Shown piece by piece: positions 42,987-51,464 of a stretch of 64,000 bases of DNA. The DNA lies in assembly GCA_002336845.1 (NCBI GenBank), contig DDEX01000011.1:5675-69674 (forward strand). The letters are read 5' to 3'. Made by a program: the position numbers and the translations under genes. Position 1 is the stretch's first letter. The number at the start of each line of letters is the position of its first letter. Origin of the DNA: Rhodobacteraceae bacterium UBA1943 (GTDB taxonomy: Bacteria > Pseudomonadota > Alphaproteobacteria > Rhodobacterales > Rhodobacteraceae). A model generated the notes under the pieces. The model did not search any database. It saw nothing but the letters and a program-made list of their open reading frames with translations, and had not been told where the DNA came from.

Positions 42987-43679
42987 ATGAAGACCATCGG
43001 TATTCTGGGTGGCATGTCCGCCACCTCGACCCAGGTTTATTATCATAGCCTGTGCGAGCTGACGCGAGAGACCCTTGGCGGATTGCATTCGCCCGACCTG
43101 ATCCTGCGCTCGGTCGATTTTGCCCCCATCGCGGCGGCGCAGGCCAAAGGTGACTGGCAGGCCCTGGGCCAGCAATTGAACCACGAGGTACGGCGGCTGG
43201 AACGCGCCGGTGCAGAACTGATCGTTCTGGCCACGAACACCATGCACAAGCTGGCAGAGCCAATGATGACCGGGGTTTCGATCCCGCTGATCCACATTGC
43301 CGAGGCTACGGCCAAGGCAATCGTGGCGGCGGGGCTGCATCGGCCGGGCCTGATGGCCACCGCCTTCACGATGGAGCAATCCTTTTACACCGATACCTTG
43401 CGTGCGGCAGGCCTTTCGCCCCTTATTCCCGGCGTGCAAGACCGGGCAGAGGTGCATCGCATCATCTATGAAGAACTGTGCCGCGATGTGATCACTGCTC
43501 CCTCCCGCGCGGCTTTCGAAGGCGTGGCGAACCGGCTGGCAGACGCCGGGGCCGATAGCCTGATCCTTGGCTGCACCGAGGTGGGCCTGCTGCTCGGGCC
43601 GCACAATGTGGCAATACCGGTGTTCGACACGGTCGAAATCCACTGCCGCGCCGCACTGGCGGCAGCCTTGGCGGGATAA
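42987..43679 (+). CDS. Aspartate/glutamate racemase family protein
   Basis: 230 residues. MKTIGILGGMSATSTQVYY is the typical start of the Asp/Glu racemase family. The two catalytic positions are Thr83 in ATNTMHK and Cys196 in LGCTEVG. Most racemases have Cys at both; a Thr/Cys pair at nearly the same numbers is what I recall for the E. coli YgeA enzyme, specific for L-Asp/L-Glu. The protein may therefore work mainly in one direction (inference). No nearby gene points to a pathway. Confidence 0.88.
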   Translation: MKTIGILGGMSATSTQVYYHSLCELTRETLGGLHSPDLILRSVDFAPIAAAQAKGDWQALGQQLNHEVRRLERAGAELIVLATNTMHKLAEPMMTGVSIPLIHIAEATAKAIVAAGLHRPGLMATAFTMEQSFYTDTLRAAGLSPLIPGVQDRAEVHRIIYEELCRDVITAPSRAAFEGVANRLADAGADSLILGCTEVGLLLGPHNVAIPVFDTVEIHCRAALAAALAG

Positions 43680-43779
43680 TCCTGCCGCAAGACGTCATGC
43701 GGGCAGTGCAAGGCACCATCCCGCATCTGTCGCTTTCTGCGCCGCAGCAACGCGCCTATATGGGCAGCGGGGAGGACGG

Positions 43780-43962
43780 ATGAAGGAATTTATCATGTCC
43801 AGACAAGTAAAGCTGGTCCCCGCCGATGCCACGCCCGTCGAAGTGCCCGGCCTTGCCTATTTCACCGAGGCCGTGATTGCCGCCGCCGCCGACAAGGTCG
43901 CGCGCAAGCCTGCGAAGACGGCGGCCCTTGACCAGATGTTCGCCTACTACAGCGCGGAATGA
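43780..43962 (+). CDS. Small conserved hypothetical protein (60 residues)
   Basis: A 60-residue frame starting at an ATG with GGAGG four bases upstream. Acidic/hydrophobic mix with EVPGLAYFTEAVIAAAADKVARKPAKT; no family recognised. A second in-frame ATG at 43795 is possible. The 100 bp before it contain a short hairpin (CCGCA/TGCGG near 43685). Supported by ribosome site, coding style and position before nfu. Confidence 0.6.
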   Translation: MKEFIMSRQVKLVPADATPVEVPGLAYFTEAVIAAAADKVARKPAKTAALDQMFAYYSAE

Positions 43963-44031
43963 TCGGGCAGCGACCTTGACTTGACCCCGGCCGGGGCGCA
44001 TATCCGACTGGAATAGTAGGGAAGCCCCGCC

Positions 44032-44589
44032 ATGTTCATCCAGACCGAATCCACGCCGAATCCCGCCACGCTGAAGTTCCTGCCCGGCCAATCGGTGCTG
44101 GAGATGGGCGCGGCAGATTTCCCCAACGCCGACAGCGCCGCGAAATCGCCACTGGCTGCACGGGTCTTTGCGGTTCCCGGTGTGAGCGGGGTCTTCCTCG
44201 GCACCGATTTCGTGACCGTGACCAAAGCCGACGACATCGAATGGCAGCACATCAAGCCCGCCATTCTTGGCGCGATCATGGAGCATTACCAGTCCGGGGC
44301 CCCCGCGATCGAGGGTGAGGGGCAGGCCGCCCACGCCAGTCATGATGGCCCCGATGGCGATATCGTCAGCCAGATCAAGGAACTGCTCGATACCCGCGTC
44401 CGCCCCGCCGTGGCGCAGGATGGCGGCGATATCACCTTCCACGGCTTCGACCGGGGCGTGGTTTACCTGCACATGAAGGGGGCCTGCGCCGGTTGTCCGT
44501 CTTCGACGCTCACGCTGAAAATGGGCATCGAGAACCTGCTGCGCCACTATATCCCCGAGGTGACCGAGGTTCGTCCCGTTGCCGCCTAA
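44032..44589 (+). CDS. NifU-like Fe-S cluster carrier (Nfu, N-terminal Nfu_N plus NifU C domain)
   Basis: 185 residues. The N-terminal domain starts MFIQTESTPNPATLKFLPG. The C-terminal NifU domain has the cluster-binding CAGC pair in HMKGACAGCPSSTLTLK. It carries Fe-S clusters to target proteins. The 3' end overlaps tsaB by 11 bases. Confidence 0.95.
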   Translation: MFIQTESTPNPATLKFLPGQSVLEMGAADFPNADSAAKSPLAARVFAVPGVSGVFLGTDFVTVTKADDIEWQHIKPAILGAIMEHYQSGAPAIEGEGQAAHASHDGPDGDIVSQIKELLDTRVRPAVAQDGGDITFHGFDRGVVYLHMKGACAGCPSSTLTLKMGIENLLRHYIPEVTEVRPVAA

Positions 44590-45187
44590 GGCTATTCTGG
44601 CCTTTGACACATCGGCGGCGCATTGCGCCGCCGCTTTGCTGTCAGGGGGCCGCGTTTTCCTGAAATCCGAAGCGATGGACAAAGGGCAGGCCGAACGCCT
44701 GCTACCCTTGCTGGAGGAGTTGTTGGCCGAGGCGGGTGTCGGCTGGCATGATCTTGTCGGCCTTGGCGTCGGCACGGGCCCCGGCAATTTCACCGGCGTT
44801 CGCATCAGTGTGGCCGCCGCGCGGGGGCTGGCCCTTGGCCTTGGCATCCCCGCCATCGGCGTTACCCGGCTGGAGGCGCTGGCCCATGGCCTGCCCCGCC
44901 CCCTGACCGTCGCCGAGGACGCCCGGCGTGATGAGGTGTATCTGCAAACCTTCACCGCCGAGGGCCCCGGCCCGGCAATCTTGGCCCCGGCATCTGATGT
45001 TCGCACAGGGCCGCTGACGGGATCTGCCGCGCCCGACGGGTTGCCCCCGGCGATGCCGCTGGCCCAAGCCATTGCCGAAATCGCCGCCAGCCGCCTTCGC
45101 ACCGTCCAGCCTCGCCCCGCGCCGTTCTATCTGCGCGGCGCCGATGCAACCCCGCCCTCCGACCCGCCGCCGGTGATCTTGCCGTGA
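44579..45187 (+). CDS. tsaB: tRNA threonylcarbamoyladenosine biosynthesis protein TsaB
   Basis: 202 residues, ASKHA-fold partner of TsaD in making t6A37. AILAFDTSAAHCAAAL at the start and VGTGPGNFTGVRISVAAARGLALG are the family signatures. The start is TTG inside the end of nfu. It overlaps rimI by GTGA. The C-terminus is Pro-rich. Confidence 0.93.
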   Translation: MPPKAILAFDTSAAHCAAALLSGGRVFLKSEAMDKGQAERLLPLLEELLAEAGVGWHDLVGLGVGTGPGNFTGVRISVAAARGLALGLGIPAIGVTRLEALAHGLPRPLTVAEDARRDEVYLQTFTAEGPGPAILAPASDVRTGPLTGSAAPDGLPPAMPLAQAIAEIAASRLRTVQPRPAPFYLRGADATPPSDPPPVILP

Positions 45188-45606
45188 CCCCGCAGGACAT
45201 GGCCGCCCTGCACGCCGCCTGCTTCACTACTCCGCGGCCCTGGTCGGCATCGGAATTTACCGAGCTGCTGGCAAATCCCACGGTCTTTGCCCTGACCGCC
45301 CCCGACGCGCTGCTTCTGGGCCGCGTCGTCGCCGGAGAGGCGGAACTGCTGACCCTCGCCGTCGCCCCCTCCGCCCGCCGCCATGGCCTTGCTCGGCGGC
45401 TGGTGCAGCAATTTCTTGTCGAATCGCAACAGCGCGGCGCCGAATCGGCTTTTCTAGAGGTTGCGGCCTCGAACGAGGCGGCAAAGGCGCTTTATCTGGC
45501 GACAGGTTTCACCCAAGCGGGCAAAAGGCGCGGTTATTACCGAGGCGCCGATGGCTCTCAGGACGATGCCCTGATCCTGATTTTTGCTTTTCCCCAAGAA
45601 GTTTAG
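45184..45606 (+). CDS. rimI: Ribosomal-protein-S18-alanine N-acetyltransferase family (RimI)
   Basis: 140-residue GNAT acetyltransferase with the acetyl-CoA loop VAPSARRHGLARRLVQQF. AESAFLEVAASNEAAKALYLATGF is the motif B region. It starts with GTG overlapping tsaB, the usual tsaB-rimI coupling, which supports RimI over other GNAT roles. Confidence 0.9.
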   Translation: MTPQDMAALHAACFTTPRPWSASEFTELLANPTVFALTAPDALLLGRVVAGEAELLTLAVAPSARRHGLARRLVQQFLVESQQRGAESAFLEVAASNEAAKALYLATGFTQAGKRRGYYRGADGSQDDALILIFAFPQEV

Positions 45607-45646
45607 CGCGCAAGCGCCCGCTCGATGATCCAGCTCCAGATTTCTG

Positions 45647-45677
45647 TTGACCCTTCGGTCAGGTTTTCCCCTACTAT
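45647..45677 (+). promoter_or_regulatory. Putative sigma-70 promoter of the nucleoside transporter operon
   Basis: TTGACC (45647-45652) and TACTAT (45672-45677) are separated by 19 bp, somewhat long. They lie in the 147-bp gap before the BMP gene. It is the only reasonable promoter-like pair I see there. No riboswitch is evident. Confidence 0.4.
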
Positions 45678-45753
45678 GGCCCGGAAACCGCCGCATGGCG
45701 CCCGGTCAGGGCGATGACGGCGGGGCAACGAACCTTGTAACCGGGAGATTACC

Positions 45754-46749
45754 ATGACCATTCTCAAGCACCTTCTGGGCGCGGCCGCGACGCTGGCGCT
45801 GTCCTCTGCCGCCGTGATGGCGGAACCGGCGCTGATCTTTGACCTTGGCGGCAAGTTCGACAAATCCTTCAACGAAGCCGCCTTCAACGGGGCCGAGAAA
45901 TGGGCCAAGGAAACCGGCGGCACCTATAAAGAACTGGAAATGCAGTCCGAAGCGCAGCGCGAACAGGCGCTTCGCCAGTTGGCCGAAAGCGGCGCGAACC
46001 CCATCGTCATGACCGGCTTTGCCTTTGGCGACGTGCTGAACACCGTCGCCCCCGATTATCCCGACACCAAATTCGCCATCATCGACATGGTGGTGGAACA
46101 GCCCAACGTGAAATCGGTGGTCTTCAAGGAAGAAGAGGGCTCCTACCTCGTCGGCATCATGGCCGCCAAGGCATCGAAAACCGGAACGGTCGGCTTTGTC
46201 GGCGGGATGGACATTCCGCTGATCCGCAAGTTCGGCTGCGGCTTTGCCGAAGGCGTAAAATCGGTGAATCCCGATGCCAAGATCATCGCGGGCTTTACCG
46301 GCACTACCCCTGCCGCCTGGAACGACCCGGTCAAGGCCGCCGAGATCGCCAAGGGTGAAAAAGCCCAAGGCGCGGACGTGATCTTTGCCGCCGCCGGTCA
46401 AAGCGGCCTGGGCGTGCTGCAAGCAGCTGCCGACGAAGGCATCCTGTCGGTGGGCGTTGATTCGAACCAGAACCACCTGCATCCCGGTTCGGTTCTGACG
46501 TCGATGCTCAAGCGCGTCGATGTCGCTGTCTATGACGCCTTCAAGGAAGGTGAAAACCTGACCCCCGGCATCAACGTGCTTGGCCTTGCCAATGACGGCG
46601 TGGGTTATGCGCTGGACGAGAACAACGAAAAGCTGGTCACGCCCGAAATGAAGGAAGCGGTCGATGCCGCGGCCGGCAAGATCAAGTCGGGTGAACTGGT
46701 TGTTCATGACTACATGGCCGACAACACCTGCCCGGCGGTGGCTTTCTGA
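45754..46749 (+). CDS. BMP-family ABC transporter substrate-binding protein (nucleoside type)
   Basis: 331 residues, basic membrane protein family. Signal peptide ATLALSSAAVMAEP, then ALIFDLGGKFDKSFNEAAFNG, the hallmark start of BMP/PnrA proteins, which bind purine nucleosides. It is coupled (TGATG) to a double ATPase with two permeases and a purine nucleoside phosphorylase after it. TTT makes up 7 of 15 Phe codons by hand count. Confidence 0.93.
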   Translation: MTILKHLLGAAATLALSSAAVMAEPALIFDLGGKFDKSFNEAAFNGAEKWAKETGGTYKELEMQSEAQREQALRQLAESGANPIVMTGFAFGDVLNTVAPDYPDTKFAIIDMVVEQPNVKSVVFKEEEGSYLVGIMAAKASKTGTVGFVGGMDIPLIRKFGCGFAEGVKSVNPDAKIIAGFTGTTPAAWNDPVKAAEIAKGEKAQGADVIFAAAGQSGLGVLQAAADEGILSVGVDSNQNHLHPGSVLTSMLKRVDVAVYDAFKEGENLTPGINVLGLANDGVGYALDENNEKLVTPEMKEAVDAAAGKIKSGELVVHDYMADNTCPAVAF

Positions 46750-48332
46750 TGGTCGAAACGACCGATGCGGGGCGGCAGGCAACTGCCGCCCCCAATTCCT
46801 TTGCAATCGAGCTGAAGGGCATTTCCAAGGCCTTTGGCCCGGTGCAGGCCAATCGTGACATCAACATTGCCGTCCCGCGTGGCACCATTCACGGCATCAT
46901 CGGCGAAAACGGCGCGGGCAAATCCACACTGATGTCGATCCTTTATGGCTTTTACAAAGCGGATGCTGGCGAGATTCTGATCAACGGCACCCCCACCGCC
47001 ATTCCCGACAGCCAGAGCGCCATCCGCGCCGGCATCGGCATGGTGTTCCAGCATTTCAAGCTGGTGCAGAATTTTACCGTGCTGGAAAACATCATTCTTG
47101 GCGCGGAAGAGGGCTTTGCCCTCAACACCTCGTTGTCGAAGGCCCGCAAGGCATTGGCCGACCTGTCGCGCGAATACGAACTGAACGTCGATCCCGACGC
47201 GATTGTCGAAGATCTGTCCGTCGGCCACCAGCAGCGCGTCGAAATCCTCAAGGCGCTGTATCGGCAGGCGGAAATCCTGATTCTCGATGAGCCGACCGGC
47301 GTTCTGACCCCGGCCGAGGCCGACCATCTGTTCCGCATCCTTCACAGCCTCAAGGCGCAGGGCAAGACCATCATCCTGATCACCCACAAGCTGCGCGAAA
47401 TCATGGAGGCCACCGACAACGTGTCGGTCATGCGGCGTGGCACCATGGTGGCCACAGTCAAAACCGCCGACAGTAGCCCGGAACAACTGGCCGAACTGAT
47501 GGTGGGCCGCAAGGTGCTGCTTGATGTTGCCAAAGGCCCGGCCAACCCTGGCCCTGTCGTTCTGTCGGTCGAAAACCTGCGCGTGCTGGACGACCAGAAG
47601 GTCGAACGCCTGAAAGGCGTCAGCTTTGACATTCGCGCGGGTGAGGTTCTGGGCATTGCCGGGGTTGCCGGGAACGGCCAGTCGGAACTGCTGGCGGCCC
47701 TTGGCGGTATTCAGAAGGCCACCGGCGCCGTGATGCTCAAAGGCCAGCCGCTGCCTTTGAGCGGCCCCGGCGCCGATGGCCGCACCCGACGCGAATCCGG
47801 CATGGGCCACATTCCCGAAGACCGCCAGCTTCTGGGCCTGATCATGGATTTTGCCGCCTGGGAAAACGTGGCGTTGGGGTATCATAACGCCCTGAAATAC
47901 CAGAAGAACCTCCTGCTGATGGATAATGCCGCGATCCGCGCCGATACCGAGGCCAAGATGGCCACCTTTGATGTGCGCCCGCCGATCCCGACGTTGGCCG
48001 CCAAGAATTTCTCGGGGGGCAACCAGCAGAAAATCGTCGTGGCACGAGAGATTGAAAGCAATCCCGACCTGCTGTTGATTGGCCAGCCGACGCGTGGCGT
48101 GGACATCGGCGCGATCGAGTTCATTCACAAGCAGATCATCGCGCTGCGCGATGCGGGCAAGGCGATTCTACTGGTTTCGGTCGAACTGGACGAGATTCTC
48201 AGCCTGTCGGACCGTATCGCCGTGATGTTCGATGGCCAGATCATGGGCTTCCGCGATCCCGAAACCACAAACGAACGGGAACTGGGCCTGCTGATGGCAG
48301 GCGTCACCGATACCGCAGGCAAGGCGGCATAA
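46749..48332 (+). CDS. Nucleoside ABC transporter ATPase with two nucleotide-binding domains
   Basis: 527 residues, RbsA/YufO-type tandem ATPase. Domain 1 has Walker A GENGAGKST, signature LSVGHQQRVEI and Walker B ILILDEPTGVL. Domain 2 has a degenerate Walker A (VAGNGQSEL), signature FSGGNQQKIVVA, and LLLIGQPTRGVDIG, where Gln replaces the catalytic Glu. One consensus and one degenerate site is usual in this subfamily. It energises the two permeases that follow. Confidence 0.93.
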   Translation: MVETTDAGRQATAAPNSFAIELKGISKAFGPVQANRDINIAVPRGTIHGIIGENGAGKSTLMSILYGFYKADAGEILINGTPTAIPDSQSAIRAGIGMVFQHFKLVQNFTVLENIILGAEEGFALNTSLSKARKALADLSREYELNVDPDAIVEDLSVGHQQRVEILKALYRQAEILILDEPTGVLTPAEADHLFRILHSLKAQGKTIILITHKLREIMEATDNVSVMRRGTMVATVKTADSSPEQLAELMVGRKVLLDVAKGPANPGPVVLSVENLRVLDDQKVERLKGVSFDIRAGEVLGIAGVAGNGQSELLAALGGIQKATGAVMLKGQPLPLSGPGADGRTRRESGMGHIPEDRQLLGLIMDFAAWENVALGYHNALKYQKNLLLMDNAAIRADTEAKMATFDVRPPIPTLAAKNFSGGNQQKIVVAREIESNPDLLLIGQPTRGVDIGAIEFIHKQIIALRDAGKAILLVSVELDEILSLSDRIAVMFDGQIMGFRDPETTNERELGLLMAGVTDTAGKAA

Positions 48333-48333
48333 C

Positions 48334-49482
48334 ATGGCGAAACTTCCTCGCTGGGCCGATCTGGTCCTGGTTCCCCTGATCTCGCTGATCTTGGCCGCGC
48401 TGGTTTCGGCCGCCGTGCTTCTGGCTATCGGCCAAAGCCCGATGCAAGCATTGTCGGTCATGTTTGACGGCGCGCTCGGCTCGGCCTCGGGCTGGGGCTA
48501 TACGCTGTACTATGCAACCTCGTTCATCTTCACCGGGCTGGGTGTGACCATCGCCTTCCATGCCGGTCTGTTCAACATTGGCGGCGAGGGGCAAGCGCAG
48601 CTTGGCGGTCTTGGCGTGGCGCTGTGCTGCCTGTTTCTGCCCTGGCCGCATTGGACGGTGGCCCTTGTGGGGGCCTCGCTGGCCGCGGCCCTGTTCGGCG
48701 CCGCCTGGGCCGCGATTCCCGCCTGGCTGCAAGCGAAACGCGGCAGCCATATCGTGATCACCACGATCATGTTCAACTACATCGCTGCCGCGCTGCTGAT
48801 CTATATCCTGGGCGAAGTCCTGCGCCCCGTGGGCAGCATGGACCCGGCCTCTGCCCGCTTTCCTGCCGATCTTGGCCTGCCGCATTTCCATGAAATGCCT
48901 ATCCTGCGCGATCTTTTCGTAAAGTACGGCCCCGACGGCGCGGTCAAGCTGAATGCCCAGGGCCTGCCCGTCTATTCCCGCGTTCCTGCCAACATCACCT
49001 TCTTCCTGTCCCTTGTCGCCGCCTTCGGGGTCTGGCTTCTTCTGTGGCACACGCGGCTGGGATATGAGATGCGCGCCTTCGGCAAACAGGAAAAGGCCGC
49101 GCGCTATGCCGGGATTTCCGCCTTCAAGATCATCATGGTCGCCATGCTGCTCTCCGGCGCCCTCTCGGGCCTGATGGCAATCAACAACGTGATGGGCCAG
49201 GCCGAGCGGCTACTGCAGAACTCGGCCGAGGGGGCGGGTTTCATTGGCATTGCCGTGGCACTGATGGGGCGCAACCATCCCCTGGGTGTGGTGCTGGCGG
49301 CGATCCTGTTCGGCTTTCTCTATCAGGGCGGTGCGGCGCTTGGCCTCAACACCACCATCCCGATCGAGCTGCGCACCGTGGTGCAGGGCCTTGTCATCCT
49401 GTTCACCGGGGCGCTGAACTATATGGTGACGATGATGCTGGCCTGGATTTTCTCGGTCGGTCGCGCGCGGGGGGCAAACTGA
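48334..49482 (+). CDS. Nucleoside ABC transporter permease 1
   Basis: 382 residues, BPD_transp_2 fold with about ten helices. FHAGLFNIGGEGQAQLGGLG is the standard family block, and MRAFGKQEKAARYAGISAFK the cytoplasmic coupling loop. It starts two bases after the ATPase and overlaps the second permease by TGATG. Confidence 0.93.
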   Translation: MAKLPRWADLVLVPLISLILAALVSAAVLLAIGQSPMQALSVMFDGALGSASGWGYTLYYATSFIFTGLGVTIAFHAGLFNIGGEGQAQLGGLGVALCCLFLPWPHWTVALVGASLAAALFGAAWAAIPAWLQAKRGSHIVITTIMFNYIAAALLIYILGEVLRPVGSMDPASARFPADLGLPHFHEMPILRDLFVKYGPDGAVKLNAQGLPVYSRVPANITFFLSLVAAFGVWLLLWHTRLGYEMRAFGKQEKAARYAGISAFKIIMVAMLLSGALSGLMAINNVMGQAERLLQNSAEGAGFIGIAVALMGRNHPLGVVLAAILFGFLYQGGAALGLNTTIPIELRTVVQGLVILFTGALNYMVTMMLAWIFSVGRARGAN

Positions 49483-50450
49483 TGGATTACGCCACCCTGC
49501 TGCAAATCCTCGATTCCACCATCCGTCTTGGCACGCCCTTGCTGCTGGCTTGTCTTGCCGGTCTTTACTCGGAACGCGCGGGCATTTTCGATATCGGGCT
49601 GGAAGGCAAGATGCTGGCCGCGGCCATGGCCTCTGGCGCGGTCGCGGCCATCACCGGCAATGTCTGGCTGGGCCTGCTGGCGGGCATTGCCGCATCGATG
49701 ATCTTCGCATTGATCCACGGCCTCGCCTCGATCACCTTTCGCGGCAACCAGCTTATTTCGGGCGTGGCGCTTAACTTCGTTGCCTCGGGCATCACGGTTC
49801 TGATCGCGCAAAGCCTGTTCGGCCAGGGCGGCCGCACCCCGCCCCTGGAAGGGGCCGCCCGTTTCAACCCGATCACCCTGCCCTTTGCCGATTCCTTGCA
49901 AGCTGTGCCCATCCTCGGCCCGCTTTATGCCGAGGTAATCTCGGGCCATCCGATCCTGGCCTATATCGCCTTCCTTGCGGTGCCGCTGACCTGGTGGCTG
50001 CTGTACCGCACCCGCTTTGGCCTGCGCCTGCGCGCGGTGGGTGAAAACCCGGCGGCAGTCGATACGGCGGGCATCTCGGTCACTGGTTTGCGTTATGCAG
50101 CCGTGGCGATCACCGGGCTTCTGTGCGGCATTGCAGGCGCCTATATGGCCACCGCCCTGCAAGCCGGCTTTGGCCGCGAAATGACCGCCGGGCGCGGTTA
50201 TATCGCGCTCGCCGCCCTGATCTTCGCCAAATGGCGACCGTGGCAAGCCCTGATGGCCACCATGCTTTTCGGGCTTTTTCAGGCGCTTGCGCTGCGCCCC
50301 GATGTGATCGAGGGCGTGGCAGGCTTCAAGATCCCCTCTGCCGCCCTGGATGCACTGCCTTACGTTCTTACCGTGCTTGCGCTGGCCGGTTTCGTCGGCA
50401 AGGCCATTCCGCCCCGCGCGGGCGGAGAACCGTACGTCAAGGAACGCTAG
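49482..50450 (+). CDS. Nucleoside ABC transporter permease 2
   Basis: 322 residues, BPD_transp_2 fold. YSERAGIFDIGLEGKMLAAA and LRAVGENPAAVDTAGISVTG are the family blocks, and YIALAALIFAKWRP completes the pattern. It pairs with the preceding permease. A short GC hairpin and 113 bp separate it from the phosphorylase gene. Confidence 0.93.
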   Translation: MDYATLLQILDSTIRLGTPLLLACLAGLYSERAGIFDIGLEGKMLAAAMASGAVAAITGNVWLGLLAGIAASMIFALIHGLASITFRGNQLISGVALNFVASGITVLIAQSLFGQGGRTPPLEGAARFNPITLPFADSLQAVPILGPLYAEVISGHPILAYIAFLAVPLTWWLLYRTRFGLRLRAVGENPAAVDTAGISVTGLRYAAVAITGLLCGIAGAYMATALQAGFGREMTAGRGYIALAALIFAKWRPWQALMATMLFGLFQALALRPDVIEGVAGFKIPSAALDALPYVLTVLALAGFVGKAIPPRAGGEPYVKER

Positions 50451-50526
50451 CCCCTTCCACATTGCCTCACACATCCTTGGGGTGCGACCATGGTTGCATC
50501 ACAAGTTCAAGGAACTCAGGTCACGG

Positions 50527-50541
50527 GGGGCAGAAAGCCCC
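50527..50541 (+). other. Small GC hairpin before the phosphorylase gene
   Basis: GGGGC (50527-50531), loop AGAAA, GCCCC (50537-50541), without a T-run. Lies between permease 2 and the phosphorylase ribosome site (AAGGA near 50552). It could mark processing or attenuation, or be incidental. Confidence 0.35.
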
Positions 50542-50563
50542 GCGCAGGTCATAAGGAACCGCG

Positions 50564-51352
50564 ATGGACGCCCTTTCCCTCATCCATGCCCGCGCAGGAA
50601 CCGAACCCGTACGCCTTGGGCTGATCCTCGGCTCTGGTCTTGGCCATCTGGCGCAGTCGGTCGAGGGGGTGGCCATCCCCTATGCAGATCTGCCCGGCTT
50701 TCCCCATGCCGGGGTTTCCGGCCATAACCCAAACCTTGTGATCGGCACGCTGGAGGGGGTACGGGTCGCTGTTTTCGGCGCACGCGAGCATTATTACGAA
50801 AACGGGAATCCGGCCGCGATGCGCCCGGCGCTGGAACTCCTGAAAGCCCTGGGGGCAACGGCGCTGATCGCCACCAACGCCGCAGGCTCGTTGCGCCCCG
50901 ACATCCGGCCCGGCGACCTGATGCTGCTCTCGGACCACATCAACTTTTCCGGCCTCAATCCTTTGATTGGGGAACGCACCGACGCGCGGTTTGTGCCCAT
51001 GACCGACGCGCATCACCCGGTCTTGCGCGCGGCCCTGCGCGCGGCGGCGCAGGCCGAAGGCATTCCGCTGCCCGAAGGCGTCTATGCCTGGTATTCGGGC
51101 CCCAGCTTTGAAACCCCCGCCGAAATCCGCGCCATCAAAACACTGGGCGGCGATGCCGTCGGCATGTCCACGGTGCCAGAGGTCATTCTGGCCCGCTTCC
51201 TTGGCCTTAAGGTCGCCGCCATATCAACCGTCACCAACATGGCGGCGGGCCTGTCGGATGAACAGATCAGCCATGACCATACCAAAGCAATGGCGCCGCT
51301 TGGCGCCGCCAAGCTGGAACGTATCCTGCGGGCCTTCCTGCGCGCGATGTGA
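50564..51352 (+). CDS. Purine nucleoside phosphorylase (trimeric, PNP/xanthosine type)
   Basis: 262 residues. Phosphate- and nucleoside-binding blocks are LGLILGSGLGHLA, FGAREHYYENGNPAAMRPALE, ATNAAGSLRPDIRPGDLM, YSGPSFETPAEIRA and GMSTVPEVILAR, all in PNP order. It splits purine (deoxy)nucleosides with phosphate. It directly follows the nucleoside importer, so uptake and cleavage are co-encoded. The product (deoxy)ribose 1-phosphate could feed deoC after a mutase that is not in the window. Confidence 0.94.
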   Translation: MDALSLIHARAGTEPVRLGLILGSGLGHLAQSVEGVAIPYADLPGFPHAGVSGHNPNLVIGTLEGVRVAVFGAREHYYENGNPAAMRPALELLKALGATALIATNAAGSLRPDIRPGDLMLLSDHINFSGLNPLIGERTDARFVPMTDAHHPVLRAALRAAAQAEGIPLPEGVYAWYSGPSFETPAEIRAIKTLGGDAVGMSTVPEVILARFLGLKVAAISTVTNMAAGLSDEQISHDHTKAMAPLGAAKLERILRAFLRAM

Positions 51353-51464
51353 GGCCTTCAGGCCATGATGGGAAACCGAATGAGTCCAGCCCGGACAATC
51401 GTTTGACAAGCCCAGCCCATCCGCGCATGGCTTGAAAAAACAGGCATCGAACCATCACCCGACC

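Noticed and set aside
43567..43962. Longer 131-residue version of the small protein ending at 43962
   Set aside because: Its upstream part lies inside the racemase gene in another phase; the ATG with GGAGG at 43780 explains the coding part.
46749..48332. Gln in place of the catalytic Glu in the second ATPase domain, first thought to be a damaging change
   Set aside because: As far as I recall, one degenerate site is normal for this nucleoside-transporter ATPase subfamily.
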